NCBI RefSeq assembly: GCF_036898095.1
Contig: NC_090767.1
Span: 25,798,449 to 25,862,448 of the forward strand
Source: Palaemon carinicauda
Taxonomy: Eukaryota > Arthropoda > Malacostraca > Decapoda > Palaemonidae
DNA: 64,000 nt
Direction of reading: 5' to 3'
The notes under the pieces were generated by a model. That model did not search any database, had not been told where the DNA came from, and saw only the letters and a program-made list of their open reading frames with translations. Position numbers and translations under genes: made by a program. Each line of letters opens with the position of its first letter. Within the stretch, counting starts at the first letter, position 1. Shown here piece by piece: positions 10,160-20,823 of this stretch.

Positions 10160-13100
10160 AGTGCGCAAGCGCCATTATTCTCCCCCGCGCGAGCGCCATT
10201 ATTCTCCCCCGCGCGAGCGCCATTATTCTCCCCCCCGCGCGAGCGCCATTATTCTCCCCCCCCCGCGCGAGCGCCATTATTCTCCACCCCGCGCGAGCGC
10301 CATTATTCTCCACCCCGCGCGAGAGCCGTTATTCTCCCCCCCCGCGCGAGAGCCATTATTCTCCCCCCCGCGCGAGCGCCATTATTCTCCCCCCCGCGCG
10401 AGCGCCATTATTCTCCCCCCCGCGCGAGCGCCATTATTCTCCCCCCCCGCGCGAGCGCCATTATTCTCCCCCCCGCGCGAGCGCCATTATTCTCCCCCCC
10501 GCGCGAGCGCCATTATCCTCCCCCCCCCCCCGCGCGAGCGCCATTATTCTGCCCCCCCCCCCGCGCGAGCGCCATTATTCTGCCCCCCCCCCCCGCGCGA
10601 GCGCCATTATTCTCCCCCCCCCCCCGCGCGAGCGCCTTTATTCTCCCCCCCCGCGCGAGCGCCATTATTCTCCCCCCCCGCGCGAGCGCCATTATTCTCC
10701 CCCCCGCGCGAGCGCCATTATTCTCCCCCCCCCGCGCGAGCGCCATTATTCTCCCCCCCCCGCGCGCGCCGCCATTATTCTCCCCCCCCCGCGCGCGTGC
10801 CATTATTCTCCCCCCCGCGCGCGTGCCATTATTCTCCCCCCCGCGCGCGTGCCATTATTCTCCCCCCCGCGCTCGCGCCATTATTCTCCACCCCCGCGCG
10901 CAGCGCCATTATTCTCCCCCCCGCGCGCGCGCCATTATTCTCCCCCGCGCGCGCGGCGCCATTATTCTCCCCCCCTGCGCGCGCGCTCATTATTCTCCCC
11001 CCCGCGCGCGCAGCCATTATTCTCCCCCCCCCCGCGCGCGCGCCATTATTCTCCCCCCCCGCGCGCGCGCCATTATTCTCCCCCCCGCGCGCGCGCCATT
11101 ATTCTCCCCCCCCGCGCGCGCGCCATTATTCTCCCCCCGCGCGCGCGCCATTATTCTCCCCCCGCGCGCGCGCATTATTCTCCCCCCCGCGCGCGCCATT
11201 ATTCTCCCCCCCGCGCGCGCGCCATTATTCTCCCCCCCGCGCGCGCGCCATTATTCTCCCACCCGCGCGCGCGCCATTATTCTTCCCCCCGCGCGCGCCA
11301 TTATTCTTCCCCCCGCGCGCGCCATTATTCTCCCCCCCGCGCGCCATTATTCTCCCCCCCCCCGCGCGCGCGCCATTATTCTCCCCCCCCGCGCGCACGC
11401 CATTATTCTCCCCCCCGCGCGCGCGCCATTATTCTCCCCCCCCCCGCGAGCGCCATTATTCTCCCCCCCCCCCCGCGCGCGCCATTATTCTCCCCCCCCC
11501 GCGCGCGCCATTATTCTCCCTCCCCGCGCGCGCCATTATTCTCCCCCCCCGCGCGCGCGCCATTATTCTCCCCCACGCGCAAGCGCCATTATTCTCCCCC
11601 CGCGCGCCGCCATTATTCTCCCCCCCCGCGTGCGCGCCATTATTCTCCCCCCCCCCCGCTGCGCGCCATTATTCTCCCCCCCGCCGCGCGCCATTATTCT
11701 CCCCCCCAGCGCGAGCGCCATTATTCTCCCCCCCCGCGCGAGCGCCATTATTCTCCCCCCCCCCGCGCGAGCGCCATTATTTTCCCCCCCGCGCGAGCGC
11801 CATTATTCTCCCCCCCCCGCGCGAGCGCCATTATTCTCCCCCCCCGCGCGAGCGCCATTATTCTCCCCCCCGCGCGAGCGCCATTATTCTCCCCCCCGCG
11901 CGAGCGCCATTATTCTCCCCCCCGCGCGAGCGCCATTATTCTCCCCCCCGCGCGAGCGCCATTATTCTCCCCCCCCGCGCGCGCGCCATTATTCTCCCCC
12001 CCTGCGCGCGCGCCATTATTCTCCCCCCCCGCGTGCGCGCCATTATTCTCCCCCCCCCGCGTGCGCGCCATTATTCTCCCCCCCCGCGCGCGCGCCATTA
12101 TTCTCCCCCCCAGCGCGAGCGCCATTATTCTCCCCCCCCGCGCGAGCGCCATTATTCTCCCCCCCCCGCGCGAGCGCCATTATTTTCCCCCCCCGCGCGA
12201 GCGCCATTATTCTCCCCCCCGCGCGAGCGCCATTATTCTCCCCCCCGCGCGAGCGCCATTATTCTCCCCCCCGCGCGAGCGCCATTATTCTCCCCCCCGC
12301 GCGAGCGCCATTATTCTCCCCCCCCGCGCGAGCGCCATTATTCTCCCCCCGCGCGAGCGCCATTATTCTCCCCCCCGCGCGAGCGCCATTATTCTCCCCC
12401 CCCGCGCGAGCGCCACTATTCTCCCCCCCCGCGCGAGCGCCACTATTCTCCCCCCCCCGCGAGCGCCACTATTCTCCCCCCCCCGCGCGAGCGCCACTAT
12501 TCTCCCCCCCGCGCGAGCGCCACTATTCTCCCCCCCGCGCGAGCGCCACTATTCTCCCCCCCGCGCGAGCGCCACTATTCTCCCCCCCGCGCGAGCGCCA
12601 CTATTCTCCCCCCCGCGCGAGCGCCACTATTCTCCCCCCCGCGCGAGCGCCACTATTCTCCCCCCCGCGCGAGCGCCACTATTCTCCCCCCGCGCGAGCG
12701 CCACTATTCTCCCCCCCGCGCGAGCGCCACTATTCTCCCCCCCGCGCGAGCGCCACTATTCTCCCCCCCCGCGAGCGTGCCACTATTCTCCCCCCCGCGA
12801 GCGTGCCACTATTCTCCCCCCCGCGCGCGCGCCACTATTCTCCCCCCCGCGCGCGCCCCATTATTCTCCCCCCCCGCGCGCGCCCCATTATTCTCCCCCC
12901 GCGCGCGCGCCATTATTCTCCCCCCCGCGCGCGCGCCATTATTCTCCCCCCGCGCGCGCGCCATTATTCTCCCCCCCGCGCGCGCGCAATTATCCTCCCC
13001 CCCCCGCGCGCGCGCCATTATTCTCCCCCCCGCGCGAGCGCCATTATTCTCACCCCCCCCCCCGCGCGAGCGCCATTATTCTCCCCCCCGCGCGAGCGCC

Positions 13101-14635
13101 ATTATTCTCCCCCCCCGCGCGAGCGCCATTATTCTCCCCCGCGCGAGCGCCATTATTCTCCCCCCCGCGCGAGCGCCATTATTCTCCCCCCCCGCGCGAG
13201 CGCCATTATTCTCCCCCCCGCGCGAGCGCCATTATTCTCCCCCCCGCGCGAGCGCCATTATTCTCCCCCGCGCGAGCGCCATTATTCTCCCCCCCGCGCG
13301 AGCGCCATTATTCTCCCCCCCGCGCGAGCGCCATTATTCTCCCCCCCGCGCGAGCGCCATTATTCTCCCCCCCGCGCGAGCGCCATTATTCTCCCCCCCC
13401 CCCCCGCGCGAGCGCCACTATTCTCCCCCCCGCGCGAGCGCCACTATTCTCCCCCCCTGCGCGAGCGCCACTATTCTCCCCCCCCCCCCCCCCGCGCGAG
13501 CGCCACTATTCTCCCCCCCCGCGCGAGCGCCACTATTCTCCCCCCCGCGCGAGCGCCACTATTCTCCCCCCCCCCCCCCCGCGCGAGCGCCACTATTCTC
13601 CCCCCCCCCGCGCAAGCGCCACTATTCTCCCCCCCCCCGCGCGAGCGCCACTATTCTCCCCCCCGCGCGAGCGCCACTATTCTCCCCCCCGCACGAGCGC
13701 CACTTTTCTCCCCCCCGCGCGAGCGCCACTTTTCTCCCCCCCCGCGAGCGCCACTATTCTCCCCCCCCGCGCGAGCGCCACTATTCCCCCCCCCGCGCGA
13801 GCGCCACTATTCCCCCCCCCGCGCGAGCGCCACTATTCTCCCCCCCGCGCGAGCGCCACTATTCTCCCCCCCCGCGCGAGCGCCACTATTCTCCCCCCCC
13901 GCGCGAGCGCCACTATTCTCCCCCCCCGCGCGAGCGCCATATTCTCCCCCCCCCGCGCGAGCGCCACTATTCTCCCCCCCGCGCGAGCGCCACTATTCTC
14001 CCCCCCCGCGCGAGCGCCATATTCTCCCCCGCGCGCGCCATTATTCTCCCCCCGCGCGCGCCATATTCTCCCCCCGCGCGAGCGCCATATTCTCCCCCCC
14101 GCGCGAGCGCCACTATTCTCCCCCCCCCGCGCGAGCGCCACTATTCTCCCCCCGCGCGAGCGCCACTATTCTCCCCCCCGCGCGAGCGCCATATTCTCCC
14201 CCCCGCGCGAGCGCCATATTCTCCCCCGCGCGAGCGCCATTATTCTCCCCCCCGCGCGAGCGCCATTATTCTCCCCCCCCGCGCGAGCGCCATTATTCTC
14301 CCCCGCGCGAGCGCCATTATTCTCCCCCCCGCGCGAGCGCCATTATTCTCCCCCGCGCGAGCGCCATTATTCTCCCCCGCGCGAGCGCCATTATTCTCCC
14401 CCGCGCGAGCGCCATTATTCTCCCCCGCGCGAGCGCCATTATTCTCCCCCCCGCGCGAGCGCCATTATTCTCCCCCGCGCGAGCGCCATTATTCTCCCCC
14501 GCGCGAGCGCCATTATTCTCCCCCCCGCGCGAGCGCCATTATTCTCCCCCCCCGCGCGAGCGCCATTATTCTCCCCCCCCGCGCGAGCGCCATTATTCTC
14601 CCCCGCGCGAGCGCCATTATTCTCCCCCCGTGCGA
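10160..14635 (+). repeat. About 4.5-kb minisatellite (26-30-bp unit) inside gag
   Basis: Roughly 165 copies of CGCGAGCGCCATTATTCT followed by a C run of about 5 to 14. Variation is of three kinds. C-run length differs from copy to copy. CATTATT alternates in blocks with CACTATT (mainly 12410-12830 and 13410-14220). GAGCGCC is replaced by GCGCGCC at about 10790-11700 and in smaller blocks. No stop codon can form in any plus frame, so all three frames stay open (RERHYSPP, RASAIILPP, ARAPLFSPP). The RERHYSPP frame resembles the Arg-X-X-Ser-Pro style of type 1 gag. Confidence 0.95.
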
Positions 14636-16315
14636 GATTACTGAACAACGTACGGCAAGGTCGCCATCGCCTCATTCCCCTCCCCGCAAGCGCATACCAC
14701 CGCGCATTTTGGGAGAAGGGAAACATCCAGAGGGGTCCAGGATCCCAAAGCTACCACAGGCGAACCCACCAATGATGGTGACTCCTCCCAGGGACCCTTC
14801 AATCCCTGTCCCTACAAAGGGTATGTCTGACAGCGCGTCTGTCAGCCAACAGCCCTGGTTCGGTGCCCTGATCAGAGCCGTAACTCAGGCTTTCAAGCCT
14901 GTCCTCTCTGAATTGGGACATAGAACCATTGCTTCTACTCCTTTGAAGAGAAAAAGAGGAGTTCCAGACACGGTCACTTCTCCAAGGGCGAAACTGACTC
15001 CATGCAGACCTTCGAGGCCGGTTCCTTCTAGTCCTCTTACTGCCTCTCCTTCCCTTTCGGACGAAGATTTCCTGTCCCCAAGGGAATCACGCAAGGAGAG
15101 GCTTTCCCCCATCGCACCAATAGAGGAAACCTCTCTTCGCGCTGAGGGGTCTACTCAGTCGGGGATTGGAAGGAACATGCCACCCTCGTCAATGATGGAG
15201 TCTTATATCCTTCCCAGGAAGGAATCTAAAGTCTCCAAAACATTGCCGAAGTCCTCTACTAGGACTACCATGGAGTCAACTAGCCACTCAGGAAATGGCC
15301 GCGACTCTCACCAAGAAGAGCCTTCGGGGATAGAAGGAGACTTCGCTGCAAGTTCTAGAGCAGGGGGAGACCAGCAAGAGTCAGAACATGCGTTTTGTCA
15401 AGTTCTGACTCTGAGGGCACTCAACGGGTTTTCCGACCCAGAGATCCCTCCTCGAGAGGGCAGAGACATAGTCTTAGACCGTGTCTTTGGTACTCAAAAA
15501 CCCTCTAAGACCAGTGCAGCCCTGCCCTGGTCTCAGGGGGTAAAGAGTACCAGAGACAAGATCTCACAACTGCTCTCCGAGGTGTCCTCCTCCAACCGTT
15601 CCGGTACCACCAACAAGCTCCTCGCACCTCCTTGCGTACAGCAGAGGAGGTACTTCGAGATCTTAGAGGAGCCTTGTTTAGCTCTTAATCTTCACCACTT
15701 GCTGGAAGAGCTAACCAGGGGAGTCCCTCTTGAGAGACTCTCCAACCGGCAGGTCTCGTTCTCGGCAGCCGAGATCCTCAACCAGGAGAAAGTTGCGAAG
15801 TGTGCTATGCAAGCCACTTCGTGGCTCGATATCTGGTTGGGGACCTTAGGTATCCTGATACGTTCCGAGGACTTTTCCAAGGAACGTACCAGGAAGGCTA
15901 TGGAAACCTTTTTGCTCTCAGGTACTCGCACAATCGAGTTTCTGGCCCACCAAGTCTCGAACTTGTGGGCAAATACCATCCTGAAACGTCGGGATGCAGT
16001 AGCTGAGAGATTCCATCAGAAGGTCCCTAGCGCCGAGATCAATAGGCTCAGACATTTTCCTCCCTAGAGGGATCCGTCTTGTTCGAGCCTAAGGATGTGG
16101 AACATGCCGCTGAGAGGTGGAGGAAGTCTCATCAAGACTCCCTCCTCCTTCATAGGGCTTTAACATCCAAGCCCTATAAGCCTCCAGCACCACAGCAGTT
16201 CCGTCCAGTCAGGACCACTTCGACGACAACAGCAGCGAAGACCTTGGTGTCTAAACCCTTTCCTGTCAAAGAAAGGAAAGGCAAAAATTTCTCGAGCCAA
16301 GAATCCTAGAGGGAG
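14636..16315 (+). pseudogene. Gag C-terminal part, type 1 copy 2
   Basis: The array frame runs straight into unique gag sequence. It includes SQQPWFGALIRAVTQAFKP, STPLKRKRGV, SAALPWSQGVKS, KVAKCAMQATSWLDIWLG and FLAHQVSNLWANTIL. All of these are matched in copy 4 (SAALPWSQGVKS, KVAKCAMQATSWLDVWLG). A stop at 16065-16067 follows a frameshift near 16050. The next frame continues FEPKDVEHAAERWRKS and KPYKPPAPQQ to 16309. In copy 4 the same two blocks are in one frame, so this copy lost a small indel. Confidence 0.85.
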
Positions 16316-17300
16316 CAGCCAAGGCCTCAAACGCTAGGATAGGCAGTCCCCCTGCATTTCCACCAGTGGGGGGATGCCTACAAAGTTGCTCAAACAGGTG
16401 GAAGCAACTCGGGACCGATTCCTGGACAATCTCCGTGATCAGTGTAGGATATCGCGTCCCGTTCATAACATCTTTACCTCCCCTGACGACGAATCCAGTG
16501 TCATTAAACTCCCTTGCCATGGGATCGGCAAGGGGGCAAGCTCTTCGGGCAGAAGTCCAGACCCTGTTGAAGAAGGGCACTCTCCAAGAGGTCCTCGACG
16601 GATCCCCAGGCTTCTTCAGTCGACTCTTTCTTGTAAAGAAGATGTCTGGAGGCTAGAGACCAGTCATCGACCTCTCAGCTCTGAACAAGTTTGTCAAACA
16701 AACTCCGTTCAACATGGGGACGGCGGACACGGTCAGACTAGCAGTAAGACCGCAAGACTTCATGTGCACACTGACCTAAAGGATGCGTACTTCCAGATCC
16801 CAGTCCAACCGTCTTCAAGGAAGTACTCAAGATTCAGCCTAGACAACAGTAAGTACCAGTTTAAGGTGCTGTGCTTCAGTCTCTCCATAGCACCACAAGT
16901 CTTCACCAGAGTGTTCACCCTAGTATTATCTTGGGCACACAGGATTGGCATCCGTCTCATCCGTTATCTGGACAACTGGTTAATCCTAGCAGACTCGGTG
17001 TCAACCCTTCTTCAACACCGAGACAAACTTCTGAGACTTTGCCAAGATCTGGGGATCATGGTAAATCTCGAGAAGTCTTCACTGCTTCCCACTCAAAGAC
17101 TGGTATACCTAGGCATGATTATAGACACCAATCTCCACAAAGCCTTCCCATCAGATGACAGGATAGCAAGGCTGAGGAAGGTCGCAAGACATTTTCTCAG
17201 ACGAGAAGAACTTCCAGCCCAATCGTGGTTACGTCTCCTCGGTCACCTTTCATTGCTGGCCCGTCTAGTTCCCAATGGTCGCCTCAGGATGAGATCCCTC
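16316..17300 (+). pseudogene. Reverse transcriptase, type 1 copy 2
   Basis: RT makes the element's DNA. In pieces it shows GSPGFFSRLFLVKKMSGG (a TAG follows where copy 4 has Trp), FQIPVQPSSRKYSRFS, YQFKVLCFSLS, the active-site block RYLDNWLILADS, LVYLGMIIDTNLHKAFP and QSWLRLLGHLSLLARLVP. The catalytic pair reads Asp-Asn instead of Asp-Asp in the other type 1 copies. A frameshift sits at about 16775 before the DAYFQ block. It is inactive. Confidence 0.88.
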
Positions 17301-17880
17301 CAGTGGCGACTCAAGTCCCGGTGGAATCAAGCGTACGACTCCCCGGACATCCAGATCCCCATGGGACCTGCAGAACTGACGGATCTCCAGTTGTGGGTGG
17401 CAGACGAGAACCTACGAAAAGGAGTGGATCTTCTTGTCCTCCCCCTGGATTTGATGCTGTTTTCGGACGCTTCAAAAAAAGGGTGGGGGCCCACGTGCTG
17501 CACCACACAACCTCAGGCCTCTGGTCAGAGTCAGAAAATTACCTGCCCTGAACTTCAGGCTCCCGCTGTACTGTTCCCCAGTCCTAGACCCCAAGGCTCT
17601 CTGGCAAGATGCTTTCCAACAACGTTGGGACAACGTCGATGTTTACGCCTTTCCCCCCTCTCTGTCTGATGAGGTGGGTACTCAACGAGACTAGAACATT
17701 GGTCAATCTTTCAATGACCCTCATAGCTCCGCTGTGGCATCACGCAGAATGGTTCCCGGACCTTCTGCAACTCCTAACGGAGCCACCAAGAGAACTCCCT
17801 CCACGACACAATCTACTCAAACAACCACATGCCAACATCTTCCACAAAGGCGTAGGTTCACTACGGCTTCACGCCTGGAG
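17301..17880 (+). pseudogene. RNase H and methyltransferase-like region with deletion, type 1 copy 2
   Basis: The first RNase H block (LMLFSDASKKGWG) is present at about 17448-17490, followed by a frame change in an A/G run. At about 17540 the sequence jumps from the block after GLWSESEN to LNFRLPLYCSPVLDPKAL-like sequence. Compared with copy 3, several hundred bases holding the rest of RNase H are missing. The remainder up to 17880 corresponds to the methyltransferase-like domain and the overlap with YR. Confidence 0.75.
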
Positions 17881-18772
17881 ACTATCCAGCATCTCTCTGA
17901 GAGAGGGAGTTCCTCGTGTATTTGCGTGAAGAAATGCGCCTTTCAGTCTCGGCAGTGAAAGGCTGTCGCTCAGCCTTAAGTCTAGCCTTCAGGCTGAAAG
18001 GAATGGACATTTCCTCATTGCTAGAACTTTCTCTACTTATACGTAGTTATGAACTTACCTGCCCTCAGTCGGAAGTGAGACCTCCCCCATGGAACGTGGT
18101 TCGAGTTCTCAGGTCTCTTAAGAGACCTCCCTATGAACCATTACGCCAGGCATCAGATCGCCACCTAACCCGGAAGACGGTGTTCCTGCTAGCTTTGGCC
18201 TCGGCAAAACGAGTCAGAAAACTTCATGGTCTCTCGTATGACATTGCCCATTCAAGGGGATGGGGGGAGGTAACGTTCAGCTTCGTCCCTGAGTTTATTG
18301 CTAAGACTCAGAATCCAGAGTCGCGGATCCTCGATTCGACTCCTTCCGGATTTCTAGTCTTCGTACTGTAACAGATGACCTAGACCATCTCTTACTATGC
18401 CCAGGAAGGAGCTTGAGGCTGTACCTCAAAAGAACAGCCGCAGCCCGTCCTCGTGTGCCAGCACTATTCATCAGCACAGGAAGGACTAAGAGGAGGGTCA
18501 CCAAGAACACCATCTCTGCATGGATTCGCAGAGTCATTGACCTGGCACTGAATCCAGACCCTCCTCCGTCACGTCGCCCCAGAGGACATGATGTCAGGGG
18601 CATAGCTACGTCCCTGGCCTTCAAAAGAAATTCTTCAGTGACGGAGGTTCTTCAAGCTGGAGTGTGGAAACGTCAAACAACGTTCACATCCCACTACCTG
18701 CAAGACGTGACCAACAGGAGACTCGATAAGTTCTCTATCGGTCCTGTGGTGGCTGCACAACAGCTGGTTTAA
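17881..18772 (+). pseudogene. Tyrosine recombinase, type 1 copy 2
   Basis: The N-terminal part is shortened: LETIQHLSERG jumps to the codons for EFLVYLREEM, losing about 170 bp relative to copy 3. The core reads LREEMRLSVSAVKGCRSALS, PPPWNVVRVLRSLKRPPYEP and KTVFLLALASAKRV, the last carrying the first catalytic Arg. The C-terminal frame 18413-18772 is intact with RGHDVRGIATSLAF (HxxR) and TTFTSHYLQDVT (Tyr). A frame change occurs near 18330-18410. It is the best C-terminal reference for the family in this window. Confidence 0.88.
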
Positions 18773-19265
18773 AACCTCAAGCTCCTTATTGGACAAGTAG
18801 CAGAAGGTTGGAGGCATTGTTACCCGGTTTTAGTCTGCATGAATGAAAATGTTTGACTGGCCCTTATTCTTTTCTTCATCATCCCCTCTCTTGGGGAAAG
18901 CAGCATCCTGGGTTCTCTGCATAGCTGACCTCAAACCACGGCAGGTAAACCATACTCCCTTGTGTTCCTAGTATTAATATTAATACAGTACTGTTACGTC
19001 CCTATACCCTGACGAGGTGGTATTGGGAAAGTCCTAGTCTACAAGTTTCCATCTAAAGAACTTCAGAACAACTTTCTAGGATGAGTCACACTTCTTCATA
19101 CCTTCACACACAGCTTGCGTAGGCCGCAGACCTTGCGTAGCAAGGTTTAGCGAGGTGCAGGGACTCCTTATTTCTTGAGTGCTTACACACTCAAATAAGG
19201 AGTCCCCGGGCAAAGCCAAAAGCCAGACTGGCTAGGACGTCCACCCTTCCTAATGGGTGAGTCAC
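18773..19265 (+). other. Non-coding 3' tail of type 1 copy 2
   Basis: Matches 496-970 and 22791-23280 in order and sequence. No gene was seen. Confidence 0.7.
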
Positions 19266-19320
19266 TCCTATTAAATACTGTGATTTGTATTCCAGTTACG
19301 GAACAAATGACAAATTCGTA
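19266..19320 (+). repeat. Truncated ICR, type 1 copy 2
   Basis: The left-end complement (TTTGTATTCCAGTTACGGAA) and the first bases of the right-end complement (AATGACAAATTCGTA) are present. Then the sequence changes abruptly to a type 2 left end. The right ITR is missing. Confidence 0.75.
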
Positions 19321-19624
19321 GTTGTTCCAACACGGAGTACTTACCTCGAACTACTTTCTTAGGAGTATCTGGGATCTCCTCCCTAACCGACCAAGAATTT
19401 TGCGTAGTTCCCCATACAGTATCTCCGTTTTCCCTTGTTGGGTCCCTCCGTGGCGGATGGATACTCGCCCTAAGGCGACCTGGGGTCAGCGCGCGAGAGT
19501 GCGCTACTAGGTCTGTGTTTCCAGTAAGCATCTGGTCATGGCGTAGATAACATCTCGCCGCTCTCTCTCACATCCCGTCCAAACCACCATTGTGTTCCAC
19601 GTGTTCCCTTTGTGCTTTCCCTTT
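19321..19624 (+). mobile_element. Left-end stub of DIRS type 2
   Basis: Begins TTGTTCCAACACGGAGTACT, exactly the left end predicted by the type 2 ICR at 35606-35650. It continues as the inverse of the type 2 right ITR: 19380-19530 matches the reverse complement of 35790-35930, including GGCGGATGGATACTCGCCCT. About 300 bp is present and no coding sequence follows. Confidence 0.78.
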
Positions 19625-19970
19625 TTAAACATTAAACTTACCCGCTGGTTATATAAAAATAGCTTTAGTCTGTGACGTCCGGCAGAAATTCAAAAACTTG
19701 CGGCAATCGCAGATAGAGTTGCCAGGTGTAGACTAGCGCCCTCACGGGAAATAGATTGAACCATTCCATACTTCACCAGATCTTCTCTGCCGTCATTGCT
19801 GGCAACATCGTTTAGAATTCACTCGTGATTAACCTGGATTTTAGCAGTTATCTTGGTGATGTACTCCTAAATATGGTTTCTGGCATTCGCTTATTTTGTT
19901 TTTGTTTGGTATTTGATCGCTATGTTATAGCTTAAAAGGTAGGATTAGAAGTTTTTTCAACCTACTTTAA
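19625..19970 (+). mobile_element. Left-end stub of DIRS type 3
   Basis: Begins TTAAACATTAAACTTACCCG, the left end predicted by the type 3 ICR at 8157-8193. The interior (CAGAAATTC, GCCAGGTGTAGACTAGCGCC) matches the reverse complement of 8330-8400. After about 340 bp it switches to type 1 RT-upstream sequence at about 19971. Confidence 0.72.
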
Positions 19971-20790
19971 ACTAACGCTAGGATTGGCAGTCCCCCTGCA
20001 TGTTCACCAGTCGGGGGATGCCTACAAAGTTGCGCAGACAGGTGGCAACAACTCGGGGCCGATTCCTGGACGATTCACAACATCTCTACCTCCCCTGACG
20101 ACGAATCCAGTGTCATTGAGCTCCCTTGCCATGGGATCAGCAAGGGGGCAGGCCCTTCGGGCAGAAGTCCAGACCAAAGCAAACTCCGTTCAGCATGGAG
20201 ACCGCAGACACGGTCAAACTTGCAGTGAGACCGCAAGACTTCATGTGTACACTGGATCTGAAGGACGCGTACTTCCAGATCCCAATCCATCCGTCTTCAA
20301 GGAAGTACTCAAGATTCAGCCTAGACAACAGTAAGTACCAGTTCAAGGTGCTGTGTTTCGGTCTCTCCACAGCACCACAGGTTTTCACCAGAGTGTTCAC
20401 CCTAATATCGTTGTGGGCACACAGGATCAGCATCCGTCTCCTCCATTATCTGGACGACTGGATGATCCTAGCAGACTTTGAGTCATCCCTTCTTCGACAC
20501 CGAGACAAACTTCTGGGACTTTGCCAGGATCTGGGGATCATGGTAAATATTGAGAAGTCCTCTCTGCTTCCCACTCAAAGACTGGTTTACCTAGGCATGA
20601 TTATAGACACCAATCTCCACAAAGCCTTCCCATCAGACGACAGGATAGCAAGGCTGAGGAGGGTCGCAAGCCCTTTCCTCAGACGAGAAGAGCTTCCAGC
20701 CCAATCGTGGTTACGTCTCCTCGGTCACCTCTCATCCTTGGCTTGTCTAGTTCCCAACGGTCGCCTCAGGATGAGATCCCTCCAGTGGTG
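19971..20790 (+). pseudogene. Reverse transcriptase, type 1 copy 3
   Basis: A 221-residue frame (20126-20791) holds SMETADTVKLAV, CTLDLKDAYFQIPIHPSS, YQFKVLCFGLSTAPQVF, the catalytic LHYLDDWMILAD with intact Asp-Asp, and LVYLGMIIDTNLHKAFP. About 150 bp is deleted near 20173 relative to copy 2, removing the fingers block FFSRLF...SALNKF. A TGA at 20789-20791 (LQW then stop, where copy 4 continues WRLKSRW) ends the frame before RNase H. Catalytic motifs survive but the domain is incomplete. Confidence 0.88.
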
Positions 20791-20823
20791 ACTCAAGAGC
20801 CGGTGGAATCAAGGTTGCGATTC

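Larger units (their letters stand above)
8483..19320 (+). mobile_element. DIRS-like retrotransposon type 1, copy 2 (gag with giant array)
   Basis: The element runs gag (8483-16315), RT, RNase H/methyltransferase remnant, YR, tail and part of the ICR. It begins inside gag, directly after the type 3 right ITR, at the codons FQLWSSLGL; copy 4 has FQLWASLGL near 27914. It stops within its ICR at about 19320, where a type 2 left end begins. Gag is inflated by a 24-bp array and a 4.5-kb array. The genes carry frameshifts and deletions. Confidence 0.85.

Noticed and set aside
10145..16067. Three overlapping giant proteins (about 1300-1970 residues) in the three plus frames
   Set aside because: They exist because the repeat unit cannot form a stop. 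Only the continuation into gag after 14636 has homology. Treated as one array inside gag.
17881..18772. Phage or bacterial integrase
   Set aside because: The tyrosine recombinase is always behind RT and RNase H of the same element and before an ICR, so it is the DIRS YR.
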